32,418 bases of DNA from Gammaproteobacteria bacterium (GTDB lineage: Bacteria > Pseudomonadota > Gammaproteobacteria > Pseudomonadales > Azotimanducaceae): NCBI GenBank assembly GCA_009919975.1, contig RGAU01000004.1:1-32418 (forward strand), in the 5' to 3' direction. Position 1 is the stretch's first letter. Each line of letters starts with the position of its first letter. Below, one piece after another: positions 8,032-15,974 of the stretch. The notes beneath the pieces are model-generated. The model made no database searches, was not told the origin of the DNA, and worked only from the letters and a program-made list of their open reading frames with translations. The position numbers and the translations under genes are program-made.

Positions 8032-8089
8032 GCCGAAGGTCTCCTCGTGCGTAAGGTCTTGGAGTGTGACCCAGCGGAGGCGCGGCGGC

Positions 8090-8116
8090 AAAAAAAACGG
8101 CGCCTTGCGGCGCCGT
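8090..8116 (-). terminator. Rho-independent terminator of the isocitrate lyase gene
   Basis: Read on the minus strand, ACGGCGCC and GGCGCCGT form an 8-bp perfect stem with a GCAA loop, followed by a run of eight T. It lies about 60 bases after the aceA stop and just upstream of the M28 gene start, separating the two transcripts. A second GC-rich hairpin (about 8141-8166) lies between it and the stop codon. Confidence 0.9.
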
Positions 8117-8174
8117 CTAAAAGGGGCAGGATAGGGGCCTGCCCGGGGGCCGAAAATCGGCCCGGGGAGGAACC

Positions 8175-9691
8175 TTAGAACTGGTTCATGGTGTTGGCGG
8201 CGCCCCCGGCGAGGAGGGCCTTTTCTCCAAGGAAGTATTCCTTGTGATCGTCGCCAATGTTGGAACCCGCAAGATCTTGGTGCTTCACCGCGGCGAGGTC
8301 GCGGCGGAGTTCTGCGCGCTGCACCCCAAGGACGTAGGCCAGCATGCCGTCGTTGCCGAAGTAGCCTTCCGAGAGGCTGTCCGTGGACAGGGCTGCCGTG
8401 TGGTAGGTGGGCAGGGTAATGAGGTGATGGAAGATGCCCGCTTCCCGCGCCGCATCGGCCTGGAAGGACTGGATCTGGCGATCCGCTTCCTGGCCCAGGG
8501 GCGTGGTGTCGAAGCTCACGTCCATAAGGCCCTTCTCGTCCGTGGCCGGATCGGGATAGGCGGACACGTCCTGACCTTCCGCTTTCCAGGTCTCGTAGAC
8601 ATGCTGGCGGAACTTCAGGGTCCAGTTGAAGGACGGCGAGTTGTTGTAAACCAGCTTCGCTTCCGGGCGCTTCTCACGGATCTTGTTCACCATCTCGGCG
8701 ATCTGGCCGACGTGGGGCTTCTCCGTTTCGATCCAGAGAAGGTCGGCGCCGTGCTCGAGGCTGGTGACGCAGTCCAGCACCACCCGGTCGATGCCCGTAT
8801 CCTCCCGGAAGGCATAGAGGCCGTTGTCGAGGCGCTTGGGCCGCACGAGCTTGCCGTCTTGCTGAATCGTGATGTCGCCCTGGCGCAGCTCGGAGAGGTC
8901 CTTGACCTCTTCCACTTCGAGGAAGCTGCAGTATTGGTCGCCCAGATCACCGGCGGTGAGGGAAACGGGGACCTTTTGCGTCAGGCCAGCGCCGAGGGAG
9001 TCGGTGCGGGCCACGATGATGCCCTCGGGGATGCCGAGCTCAAGGAATGCGTAGCGCACGGCGTTGATCTTGGAGATGAAGTCTTCGTGGGGCACGGTGA
9101 CCTTACCGGCCTGGTGCCCACACTGCTTGGCATCGGACACCTGGTTTTCAATCTGGATAGCGCAGGCCCCGGCCTCAATCATCTTCTTCGCGAGGAGGTA
9201 GGTAGCCTCTTCATTACCGAAGCCCGCGTCGATATCGGCAATGATCGGCACCACGTGGGTCTCGTAGTTGTCGATTTTCTCGAGAAGGGCCGTGGTGTCC
9301 TGGCCAGCAGCCCGGGCTTCGTCGAGGGCCGTGAACATATGGCGCAGTTCCCGCGCATCGGCCTGCTTCAGGAAGGTGTAAATCTCTTCGATGAGCTCCG
9401 GCACCGTGGTCTTCTCGTGCATGGACTGATCGGGGAGGGGGCCGAACTTCGAGCGGAGGGCCGCGACCATCCAGCCAGAAAGGTAGATGTAGCGACGATC
9501 CGTGGAGCCGTGACGCTTCTTGACGGACATCATGGTCTGCTGGGCGATGAAGCCGTGCCAGGCGCCCAGGGACTGGGTAAACGGTTCTGCTGGCGCATGC
9601 GCACCACGTACTCGGGATTGATCGCGCCCCATTCCGCCTTGCCCTTCAGGCCTTCGCGGACGGCTTCGATTTCGTTTAGGTAGTTCGACAT
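8175..9691 (-). CDS. aceA: Isocitrate lyase, interrupted by a single-base frameshift near the N-terminus
   Basis: The true start is the ATG at 9691 (MSNYLNEIEAVREGLKG). That frame continues as INPEYVVRMRQQNR and then becomes nonsense. The remaining protein, from FTQSLGAWHGF to GAANTMNQF, lies in another frame. One extra T in the run at 9579-9581 (CGTTTACC to CGTTTTACC on the coding strand) would join the two parts exactly, giving about 505 residues. The body matches the Pseudomonas-type isocitrate lyase: DIDAGFGNEEATY, the active-site loop AKQCGHQ, VPHEDF, ARTDSLGAGL and WIETEKPH. The enzyme cleaves isocitrate to glyoxylate and succinate, allowing growth on acetate or fatty acids through the glyoxylate shunt. 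If the indel is real, the product is truncated at about 60 residues and inactive; a sequence error is at least as likely. The gene has its own terminator. Confidence 0.9.
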
Positions 9692-9734
9692 GGCAAGCTC
9701 CCGTGGGTGAGCAGCGATAGAAAGCGATAGAAGA

Positions 9735-9798
9735 GGAAGCACTCTGGCTAGGCCCCCGGGGAGGGAGGGGGAGGGTTGGAGACCTAGAGAGTGCTTCC
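9735..9798. repeat. Inverted repeat enclosing a G-quadruplex motif
   Basis: GGAAGCACTCT (9735-9745) is repeated in inverted form as AGAGTGCTTCC (9788-9798). The pairing continues inward as CTAGG/CCTAG apart from a 2-base bulge. Between the arms the plus strand has four G-tracts, GGGG, GGG, GGGGG and GGG (9758-9775), separated by single A residues, a strong predicted G-quadruplex. The element lies in the divergent region between aceA (start 9691) and the serine hydrolase gene (start 9844), so it would be in the aceA leader or promoter. Its function is unknown. Confidence 0.6.
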
Positions 9799-9843
9799 GC
9801 TTCCACCGCTACCAGCTGACGGCGCGCACCCTACCAGCCTGAG

Positions 9844-11121
9844 TTGCTAAAGAGTATGGAAAGAGAGACAACTAATACATTCCTAATATTCATCAATTGG
9901 CTGATTCCATTCCTGCTGCTGACCCTGGCCTCTAGCGGGCACAGCGCGGCGGTGATTGATTCCGATGCCGCGTTGGCGAGGCTGCTCGAATCGGGGGCCC
10001 TCGGGCCGGTTATGGAAGATCCGAAGGGCCATCGCGTGCAGGTGCTTTATGCGCCCCTTTCCCGGGACGCAAGTGGTACAGTTTCTATTAAGAAATTCCG
10101 ATATCGTGTTGATAAAAATGAATATTTCTATCCCGCGTCCACGGTAAAGCTTCCCTTGGCGGCCCTGGCCCTGGAGCACCTGGGCACTCTGCTCGGCGCC
10201 GATCGGACGGCCGTGCTCCTGACCGGGGCAGCCCATCCCGAGCAAAGCGCTGTGAGCTATGACGCCTTTGGGGATGGCGCCCTCCCCACGGTGGCGCGCT
10301 ATATCGAGAAGATTGCCCTGGTCAGCGATAACGATGCCTACAACCGCCTTTACGAGTGGCTGGGCCCGGAGGCCGTGGAAGCGCGCATGGCCGCGCTGGG
10401 CCATGAAGGGGTACGCATACGTCATCGTTTGTCCGTTTCCCTGACCCCTGAGGCAATGCAGCGCTTAAATCCCGTACGCCTTCTGGCCCCGGGGCCGCGG
10501 CAATGGACCTGGGGACCGCGCCAAGCCCGCCCCTTGCCGCCCGGACCGGCCCTCCCCCTTGGGCAGGGGGAGGAGCTTGAGGGGCAGCTAATCCCTGGCC
10601 CGAAGGCCTTCGATGAAAAGAATGCCTTTCCCCTAGAGGCGCAGCTGGCCTTTCTCCAAAGTCTTTACTTCCCGGAAACGGTGCCGCCGACCCAGCGCCT
10701 GGCGCTCCCGGAGAAGGATCGACGCTGGTTTCTGGAGCGCTTTGGGCAGCTTGCGCCGCGCAGCGGCTACGAAACCTACGCCGCCTTGCCCGAGGGCTAT
10801 GTGAAGTTCCTCGCCTTTGGAGGGCGGGCGCCGACGCTTCCCGAGGACCTCGTGATTTTCAATAAGGTAGGGGACGCCTATGGTTTTCTAACGGATGTGG
10901 CCTATTTTGTGGAGCGCAGCACGCAAACGGAGTTCCTCCTGGCGGCGACGGTCTATGTGAACGCCAACGGGATCTTTAACGACGATCGCTACGAATACGA
11001 AACCTTGGGCTTTCCCTTCCTTGAGGCCCTAGGGCAGCAGCTCCTGGAGGATGCCCGGCGCCGACCTCGGGAGCGCCTCGCCCCGATGGACTTTGAGCGC
11101 CTCATTCCCTGGCCCCCTTAG
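9844..11121 (+). CDS. Secreted serine hydrolase of the class A beta-lactamase fold
   Basis: 425 residues; an ATG four codons in is also possible. A hydrophobic signal (about residues 12-32) suggests export. The three active-site elements of penicillin-recognising enzymes are visible: S99-T-V-K102 (YPASTVKLP), S161-D-N163 (LVSDNDAYNRL) and K341-V-G343 (FNKVGDAYG), with the third motif having Val in place of the usual Thr/Ser. The protein is longer than a typical class A beta-lactamase (~290), with an insert of about 130 residues between the second and third motifs. It may be a peptidoglycan- or ester-cleaving hydrolase rather than a resistance enzyme; nothing here shows beta-lactamase activity. 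The base composition of the first ~300 bases includes AT-rich patches unlike the neighbours. Confidence 0.75.
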   Translation: MLKSMERETTNTFLIFINWLIPFLLLTLASSGHSAAVIDSDAALARLLESGALGPVMEDPKGHRVQVLYAPLSRDASGTVSIKKFRYRVDKNEYFYPASTVKLPLAALALEHLGTLLGADRTAVLLTGAAHPEQSAVSYDAFGDGALPTVARYIEKIALVSDNDAYNRLYEWLGPEAVEARMAALGHEGVRIRHRLSVSLTPEAMQRLNPVRLLAPGPRQWTWGPRQARPLPPGPALPLGQGEELEGQLIPGPKAFDEKNAFPLEAQLAFLQSLYFPETVPPTQRLALPEKDRRWFLERFGQLAPRSGYETYAALPEGYVKFLAFGGRAPTLPEDLVIFNKVGDAYGFLTDVAYFVERSTQTEFLLAATVYVNANGIFNDDRYEYETLGFPFLEALGQQLLEDARRRPRERLAPMDFERLIPWPP

Positions 11122-11124
11122 GCC

Positions 11125-11153
11125 TTGTGCTTCTCCCGAAAGACTGTTAATAA
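11125..11153 (+). promoter_or_regulatory. Possible promoter of the FAN1/helicase operon
   Basis: TTGTGC (11125-11130) and TAATAA (11148-11153) are separated by 17 bases. The match to sigma-70 consensus is modest, but the -10 lies inside the first LexA-like box, as expected for SOS control. Confidence 0.4.
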
Positions 11154-11161
11154 AAACAGCC
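11142..11161. promoter_or_regulatory. LexA box 1 upstream of the FAN1/helicase operon
   Basis: The core CTGTTAATAAAAACAG (11144-11159) has the LexA layout CTGT-N8-ACAG with an AT-rich centre. It lies about 25 bases upstream of the GTG start of the nuclease gene in a 63-base intergenic gap, the natural place for an operator. Confidence 0.7.
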
Positions 11162-11178
11162 TGTAAATCTATACAAGG
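11159..11178. promoter_or_regulatory. LexA-like box 2, tandem with box 1
   Basis: CTGTAAATCTATACAA (11161-11176) differs from the CTGT-N8-ACAG core only in the last base. It starts 17 bases after box 1 and ends 8 bases before the start codon, overlapping the ribosome binding site region. Tandem LexA boxes are known at strongly repressed SOS genes. The imperfect half-site lowers certainty. Confidence 0.5.
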
Positions 11179-11184
11179 TACGCC

Positions 11185-12813
11185 GTGGCGCTTTCCGCCC
11201 CCTCTCCGGTGCCCCCCGGGCTTGGCGACTTTTATCGCGAGCGCGTGCTCGAGTTTTTGCGCTGGGTAGGCGGCTGGGCTCCGGGCCTGTGCCCGGAGGA
11301 TCTGCGGGCCTACGTTCGGGACTTTGAACGCCTCCCCTTGCCGGCGCAGCGCCTCTGGGCGCGCCTGCTACTGCGCAAGGGCCCTCGGTTTATTGTTTCA
11401 GAGCTCACCTACGAGGAAGTTGGCGATCCCACCGGTCCCGTCCTTGCGCTGTTGCTCGGGGGCTTTCTGTCCCTCGAGCACGATGTCCCCGCACGCCTTA
11501 CGTTGCTGCCCCGGGCAACCCTTTTTACGCTCTGCGACGCACTAGGTCTGCCCCGGCCGCGGGATCAGCGCCGGCCGGCCCTGGAGGCGACCCTGGTAGC
11601 TGCGGCTCCGGCGCTCCTGGCGCGGGGCCTGCTGCCGCTCACGGTCCGCCGGGAGCGTGCCCGGGCCACTCAGCGCCTAGGTTTTGCTTACTTCGGTGAA
11701 ACGGAGGGAGACCTGAACGCCCTCGTGGTCTCTGCCCTTCAGCAGCGGCGCTTTGCCCAGGTGCCGAAGGGCGCGCCCTGGCCCTCCCGGGGGGCTTTCG
11801 AGGGGGCCCTTGCGCTCCACGAGGCGGCCGATGGCACCTGGTCCCCCGGGCTTCGGCTGCCCGAGGCGGCGGCGCTGCGCCGGCGGCTCTTCTGTGCCCT
11901 GGCCTGGCCTGGGCCGCGGCCCCGGGACGAAGCGCGGCGGGGTCGAGGGCTATGGCGTTTGGCGCGCCATGCCCGCGCGGCGGGGGAGGAGGCCTTTGCC
12001 CTTCGCGTGCTGGGCGCTCTGCCTCGGGCGGTGGAAGGGCTCGCAACCCTTCGCTGGCTCCATGAAATAGGGGCTCGGGAACAGGAGGCCTGGCGTTTGG
12101 CCACCCTCGACGCGACGCCGGGAGGGGACGTTGCCCGCTACGACTACGGCCGCGGTCGCTGTCGCCCGGCGCCGAAGCTGCCGATGATGCGCGCTCGGCT
12201 GGCTCTGCCCGTGGGGCGTCAGCTTGGGCGGGTGGAAGGGGCCGCCTTGCGCCATCTAGGTGCCTTTCGAGGCTGGCACTGGGAGAACCGCTTCCCCGCC
12301 TGGGTGCTCTATCTAAGCGCCGCCGATGTGATCTTTGCCCCAAGCCCCGGCGCCTTTACCCATCCCCAGCAAACGGCCCCCCACGATCTCTTCACCGAGG
12401 ACTTTTATCCAGCACGGGCCGAGGCCCTCGAGGCACGGTGCGCCGCGCTGGCCTCCGGTGCCTTTGACCTCGAAGCCGCCCAAGGGCTCTGGCACCGCTT
12501 TGGGGGCATCGCCAATGCCCTGGTGCCCCGGCAGCTGCCCAGCTCCGCCCTGTGGCTGGCGATGGGGGCGCTGGCCCAAACCCCGGAGCGCTGGGCGGCT
12601 CTGGTGGCCTGGCTGCTCCGCGCACCCCTGCGCTGCCGCCGGGGTTTCCCCGATCTTACCCTGCTGTCCAAGGACGGTGAGCTCAGCTTCGTGGAGGTCA
12701 AGGGCCCCGGGGATCAGCTCCGGCGAGAGCAGCGGGAGTGGCTGACTCTGCTACCGCGCTGGGGCTTTTCCGCAACCTGCCTCGCCCTGGAGGCTGCCCG
12801 CGATGCTGGCTAG
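11185..12813 (+). CDS. FAN1-type VRR-NUC structure-specific nuclease
   Basis: 542 residues from a GTG start. The C-terminal ~180 residues form a FAN1-like VRR-NUC domain. An upstream Glu, E367, lies in GWHWENRFPAWVLYLSAADV, followed by QTAPHDLFTEDFY. The PD-(D/E)XK core is GFPD490 and FVE504-V-K506, followed by Q-rich REQREWL. All four residues matching the catalytic E, D, E and K of human and Pseudomonas FAN1 are present. The N-terminal part (including YRERVLEFL and SELTYEEVGD) matches the SAP-like and helical DNA-binding regions of bacterial FAN1. FAN1 incises flapped DNA and helps repair interstrand crosslinks. The gene overlaps the next by 11 bases, and LexA-like boxes lie directly upstream, implying DNA-damage induction. 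Confidence 0.87.
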   Translation: MALSAPSPVPPGLGDFYRERVLEFLRWVGGWAPGLCPEDLRAYVRDFERLPLPAQRLWARLLLRKGPRFIVSELTYEEVGDPTGPVLALLLGGFLSLEHDVPARLTLLPRATLFTLCDALGLPRPRDQRRPALEATLVAAAPALLARGLLPLTVRRERARATQRLGFAYFGETEGDLNALVVSALQQRRFAQVPKGAPWPSRGAFEGALALHEAADGTWSPGLRLPEAAALRRRLFCALAWPGPRPRDEARRGRGLWRLARHARAAGEEAFALRVLGALPRAVEGLATLRWLHEIGAREQEAWRLATLDATPGGDVARYDYGRGRCRPAPKLPMMRARLALPVGRQLGRVEGAALRHLGAFRGWHWENRFPAWVLYLSAADVIFAPSPGAFTHPQQTAPHDLFTEDFYPARAEALEARCAALASGAFDLEAAQGLWHRFGGIANALVPRQLPSSALWLAMGALAQTPERWAALVAWLLRAPLRCRRGFPDLTLLSKDGELSFVEVKGPGDQLRREQREWLTLLPRWGFSATCLALEAARDAG

Positions 12814-15283
12814 GCAGCTTTCCGTTGGTCATCTGGTCCAGACCCTCTATCGCCAGGGAGGGCTTTTCGATCGCCGGGCCCTGCCCCTAGCCCCCCTTGA
12901 AGGGCTTCGGGCGCAGCAGCGCTACCAGGCGAGTAAGGGCGCTGACTACGAAAGGGAGGTGCGCCTCGCAGGCACCTTCCCTCAGGGCGCGCTGGAGCTG
13001 CGCCTTGGGGGCCGAGCCGATGGCGTTGTCCGGAGCGCTCATGGCTGGATGGTGGAAGAGGTCAAAAGCTACGGTGGCACGCTCGGGGAAGCGCAGGAGG
13101 ATCTCGAACTGCACCGGGCTCAGCTGCGCTGCTACGGCGCGCTCCTGGCCCGGCAGACGCCGGAGTGCCCCGATTCCCTAGCGCTTTGCCTCACCTACGT
13201 GCAGGCCAGCTCCGGGGCGGCGACGGCGGTGCGCTGGGAGGAGCCCACGGCCGCCCTCGAGGCCTTTCTCCAGCAATGCCTGAGGGCCTACGGCGCCGGC
13301 CTCGCCGGGGAGGGGGCCCGCCTTCGGGCTCGGAATGGGGCACTGTCTGCCCTGGCCTTTCCCTTGCCCCAGCCTCGGGCCGGGCAGCTAGCCCTGGCTC
13401 GGGCGGCCTTTCGGGCCTGTCGGCGCGGTGAGGGCCTCTTGGCGGAAGCCCCGACGGGCCTGGGGAAAACCCTTGGGGTGCTCTTCGGGGCCCTCAAAGC
13501 CCTGCCCGAGGCCCGGCAGGAGCGGCTCTGGATTATGACGCCGCGGCGCACCCAGCGGGGGGCCTTTCTCCGAACGCTTAAGGAGACGCTTCCCACGGCG
13601 CTGGCCCTACGGGTGGTAGAGCTGCCCGCGGAAAGCACCCTGTGCCTGGCCGCCGATGGGGTCTGCAGCGGCCCCGCCTGTCCCCACGGCCAGGATTTCT
13701 ATGGGCGAAGCCGTCCCGTACTTCGGGCGCTTCGGGCGCCCCGGCGAGGCGATCGCAATGCGCTTTTCACCACAGCGGCGCTTCGCCGCCTCGGGCGTCG
13801 CCACGGCCTTTGCCCCGTGGCCCTTGCGCAGCGCCTGGCCCGGGATGGGGATGTGCTGCTGAGCGACGTGAATTTTGCCTTCGATCCGCTGCAGCGAAAG
13901 CCAGCCTTGCTGTCCCCGGGGGAGGGGGGCGCCATGCTGTTGCTGGACGAGGCCCATCAGCTTCATGCCCGCGTACGGGGCATGTATCGCCAGGCGCTGG
14001 ATGCGGGCGCCTTACGGAGGGCCCTCGCGGAAGCCCCTGCAGGGCCCTGGCAGGGACCGCTGAAAGCCCTCGTCGCCCACCTCGAGCGCCTCTCGCATGC
14101 CCAGGGGATTGGGCCCTCAGGGTCATCGGGCGGGGCCCTTGCGACGCTGCTCGAGCGGACCCTGCACAGCTTGCGCGAGCTGCCCTTTGCCTCGTCTCTG
14201 CGTCCTTTGCGCGGCGAGCTGCTTCGTTTTCATCGCTTGCAGCAGCTGGACGCAGCACACCCCGGCGCCTTTTGGGAGGCGGCGGTCCCGGGTACGCTCA
14301 CCCTCGCGCTCCTGTCCCCGGCGCCGGTGCTGAAAACCCTTTGGCCCGTGACCCCGGCGCGGCTGCTCTTTTCCGCTACCTTGGCGCCGCTGGCTAGCGA
14401 AGGGGAGGCCCTGGGCCTTCCCGAAAGCCCCACGCTCCGTCTGCCAAGCCCCTTCCCCCGGGAGCGTCAGCTCAGTCTTCTCCTTTCCGACTTTGACCTC
14501 CGGGCCCGGCACCGGGAGCACGCCCTGCCGGACCTCGTCACCTTCCTGACGGCCTGGGCCGAGCAGGCTGGCGGTCATCACCTGGTGGTGGTGCCGGCCT
14601 TTGCGTGGCTCGAGAGGCTCGCGGAGGCCCTTCGGGCAGCGGCGCGAGAGCGCCTAGGCCCGGTGCAGCGCCGGAGCTTGAGCGAGGCGGAGCAGGATGC
14701 CTTCCTTGCCGAGCTTGCCGCGCCGCCCCGACAGGCCGGCAGCCCCGGGGCGGGCCGCCTCGCCCTGATCGTGGCCGGGGGGCGCTTTTCCGAAGGCATG
14801 GATCTTCCCCCCGGGGCCCTCGCCAGCGTGCTCATTCTGGGCTTACCCCTGCCGGCCCCCGATGAGGAGCAGGAAGCGCTGGCGGCTCAGGCAACGGAGG
14901 GGCGCTTTCGAAGCTACGAAGCGCGGGCCCTGCGCAGTGCGCTTCAGAGCGCTGGGCGATTAATACGACGCAGCGCCGATCGCGGCGTGGTGGCCTTTGT
15001 GGATCGACGCTTTGCGGCGTCAGACCTCGCGCCCCTATGGCCCGGGGAGACGCCACCCCGGCGCTGCCATCGGGGCCAGGCCCTGGCCGAATGCGAAGCC
15101 TTTTGGCGAGGGGGCCTAGAGGGTTTTGCTGATGAGACGGAGCGCGGCGGCGAGGAGCAGCACTGCGAAGGCCCGGCGCAGGGCGAGGGCCGGGACCCGA
15201 TGGGCCAGGCGGACCCCCTGGGGCGCGGAGATCATGGCGCCGAGGGCCAGGGCCGCCACCGCCGGCAGGTAGAGTGCGCCTAG
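12803..15283 (+). CDS. PD-(D/E)XK nuclease fused to a DinG/XPD-type iron-sulfur helicase
   Basis: 826 residues. The start overlaps the end of the FAN1 gene by 11 bases (ATGCTGGCTAG), suggesting translational coupling. Residues ~1-165 look like a RecB/Cas4-type nuclease: GGRAD73, then VEE86-V-K88 and HRAQLRCYGALLA. Residues ~190-740 are a superfamily 2 XPD/DinG helicase: Walker A EAPTGLGKT (215-223), DEAH (382-385), SAT motif near 524, GRFSEGMDLP (660-669) and QSAGRLIRR (715-723). Four Cys (281, 288, 293, 337) sit between Walker A and DEAH, where XPD and DinG hold a 4Fe-4S cluster. The combination suggests 5'-3' unwinding coupled to DNA cleavage in repair with FAN1. The last ~55 residues read antisense through the TSUP gene and are probably not part of the family; one G fewer in 15110-15114 would end the protein at about 15119. 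Confidence 0.85.
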   Translation: MLARQLSVGHLVQTLYRQGGLFDRRALPLAPLEGLRAQQRYQASKGADYEREVRLAGTFPQGALELRLGGRADGVVRSAHGWMVEEVKSYGGTLGEAQEDLELHRAQLRCYGALLARQTPECPDSLALCLTYVQASSGAATAVRWEEPTAALEAFLQQCLRAYGAGLAGEGARLRARNGALSALAFPLPQPRAGQLALARAAFRACRRGEGLLAEAPTGLGKTLGVLFGALKALPEARQERLWIMTPRRTQRGAFLRTLKETLPTALALRVVELPAESTLCLAADGVCSGPACPHGQDFYGRSRPVLRALRAPRRGDRNALFTTAALRRLGRRHGLCPVALAQRLARDGDVLLSDVNFAFDPLQRKPALLSPGEGGAMLLLDEAHQLHARVRGMYRQALDAGALRRALAEAPAGPWQGPLKALVAHLERLSHAQGIGPSGSSGGALATLLERTLHSLRELPFASSLRPLRGELLRFHRLQQLDAAHPGAFWEAAVPGTLTLALLSPAPVLKTLWPVTPARLLFSATLAPLASEGEALGLPESPTLRLPSPFPRERQLSLLLSDFDLRARHREHALPDLVTFLTAWAEQAGGHHLVVVPAFAWLERLAEALRAAARERLGPVQRRSLSEAEQDAFLAELAAPPRQAGSPGAGRLALIVAGGRFSEGMDLPPGALASVLILGLPLPAPDEEQEALAAQATEGRFRSYEARALRSALQSAGRLIRRSADRGVVAFVDRRFAASDLAPLWPGETPPRRCHRGQALAECEAFWRGGLEGFADETERGGEEQHCEGPAQGEGRDPMGQADPLGRGDHGAEGQGRHRRQVECA

Positions 15284-15916
15284 GGTGCCGGAAAGGGGCA
15301 CGGACGGCAGCACGGCGTAGCCCAAGGCCCCGGCGAGGGCCACCGGGACGCCGAGGGCGCTGGATTGGGCGGCGGCGCGCACGGGGCTGATGTTAAAAAA
15401 GATCAGCGTGGGCACGATGATGTTGCCTCCGGCGATGCCCGCGAGCCCCGAAAGCAGACCGGCGCCCAGAGCGAGCCCCGTGGTGCCCGCAGCTCCCGGG
15501 TGCCGGCGCTGCGCCGGGGGCTGCCAGCGAGTCAGGAAGATCACGGCAATCGCCGCGAGGAAGGCACCGAGGAAGCGGGTTAGGGCGATCTCCGGGAGCA
15601 GGCTTGCTAGCGTGCCGGCGCCTAGGCCCCCAAGCATCAACCCCGGTGTCCAGCGCCGGAGCAAGGGCCACTCCAGGGCCCCCCGCCGCCACTGGGCCCG
15701 GCCGGCGGCGAGGCTGGTAAAGACCATGGCGCCAAGGCCTGTGGCCACGGCCTCCCGAATGCCCAGGGGGAGGGCGAAGGCGTCGAAGATCAGCACCAGG
15801 GACGGTACGATGACCACGCCGCCACCGATCCCGAGCAGCCCGCCGAGAAAGCCCGTGCCGAGGCCCAGGGCAAAGCAGAGGGGGAGAAAATTGCCCAGGG
15901 GCATCACATCAGGCAT
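15116..15916 (-). CDS. TSUP (TauE/SafE) family membrane transporter
   Basis: 266 residues from the ATG at 15916, preceded by a GAGG ribosome binding site. An in-frame ATG at 15976 would overlap the divergent matB start, and a third at 15904 is possible. The protein has about eight hydrophobic segments in two repeats, each beginning with the family's Gly-rich motif: FLGGLLGIGGGVVIVPSLVL near the N-terminus and LSGLAGIAGGNIIVPTLIF in the middle. TSUP proteins export or import sulfur-containing or organic anions such as sulfite, sulfoacetate or taurine; the substrate cannot be read from sequence. The 3' end overlaps the annotated end of the helicase gene by 168 bases on the other strand. The next gene upstream is malonyl-CoA synthetase, divergently oriented. 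Confidence 0.85.
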   Translation of the reverse strand: MPDVMPLGNFLPLCFALGLGTGFLGGLLGIGGGVVIVPSLVLIFDAFALPLGIREAVATGLGAMVFTSLAAGRAQWRRGALEWPLLRRWTPGLMLGGLGAGTLASLLPEIALTRFLGAFLAAIAVIFLTRWQPPAQRRHPGAAGTTGLALGAGLLSGLAGIAGGNIIVPTLIFFNISPVRAAAQSSALGVPVALAGALGYAVLPSVPLSGTLGALYLPAVAALALGAMISAPQGVRLAHRVPALALRRAFAVLLLAAALRLISKTL

Positions 15917-15974
15917 GCGGCCTCGGTCCGGTTCGGTGGAAGAAGAGCGCAAGCATACGATAGGGGAGAATCGC

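Noticed and set aside
8244-9683. 479-codon plus-strand open frame antisense to isocitrate lyase
   Set aside because: It mirrors the codon pattern of aceA on the other strand and has no recognisable domain; long antisense frames are common over highly biased GC-rich genes.
9844-11121. Antibiotic-resistance beta-lactamase
   Set aside because: The fold motifs are present, but size, the large insert and the K-V-G motif differ from true class A enzymes, and there is no mobile context.
12803-15283. CRISPR Cas4 or a defence nuclease-helicase system
   Set aside because: The N-terminal domain is Cas4/RecB-like, but there are no cas genes, repeats or defence neighbours; the LexA boxes and the FAN1 partner fit repair better.
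15390-15974. 195-residue N-terminal extension of the malonyl-CoA synthetase frame
   Set aside because: It is antisense to the TSUP gene and Arg/Pro-rich. The ATG at 15975 has a good ribosome binding site and gives the normal family start.
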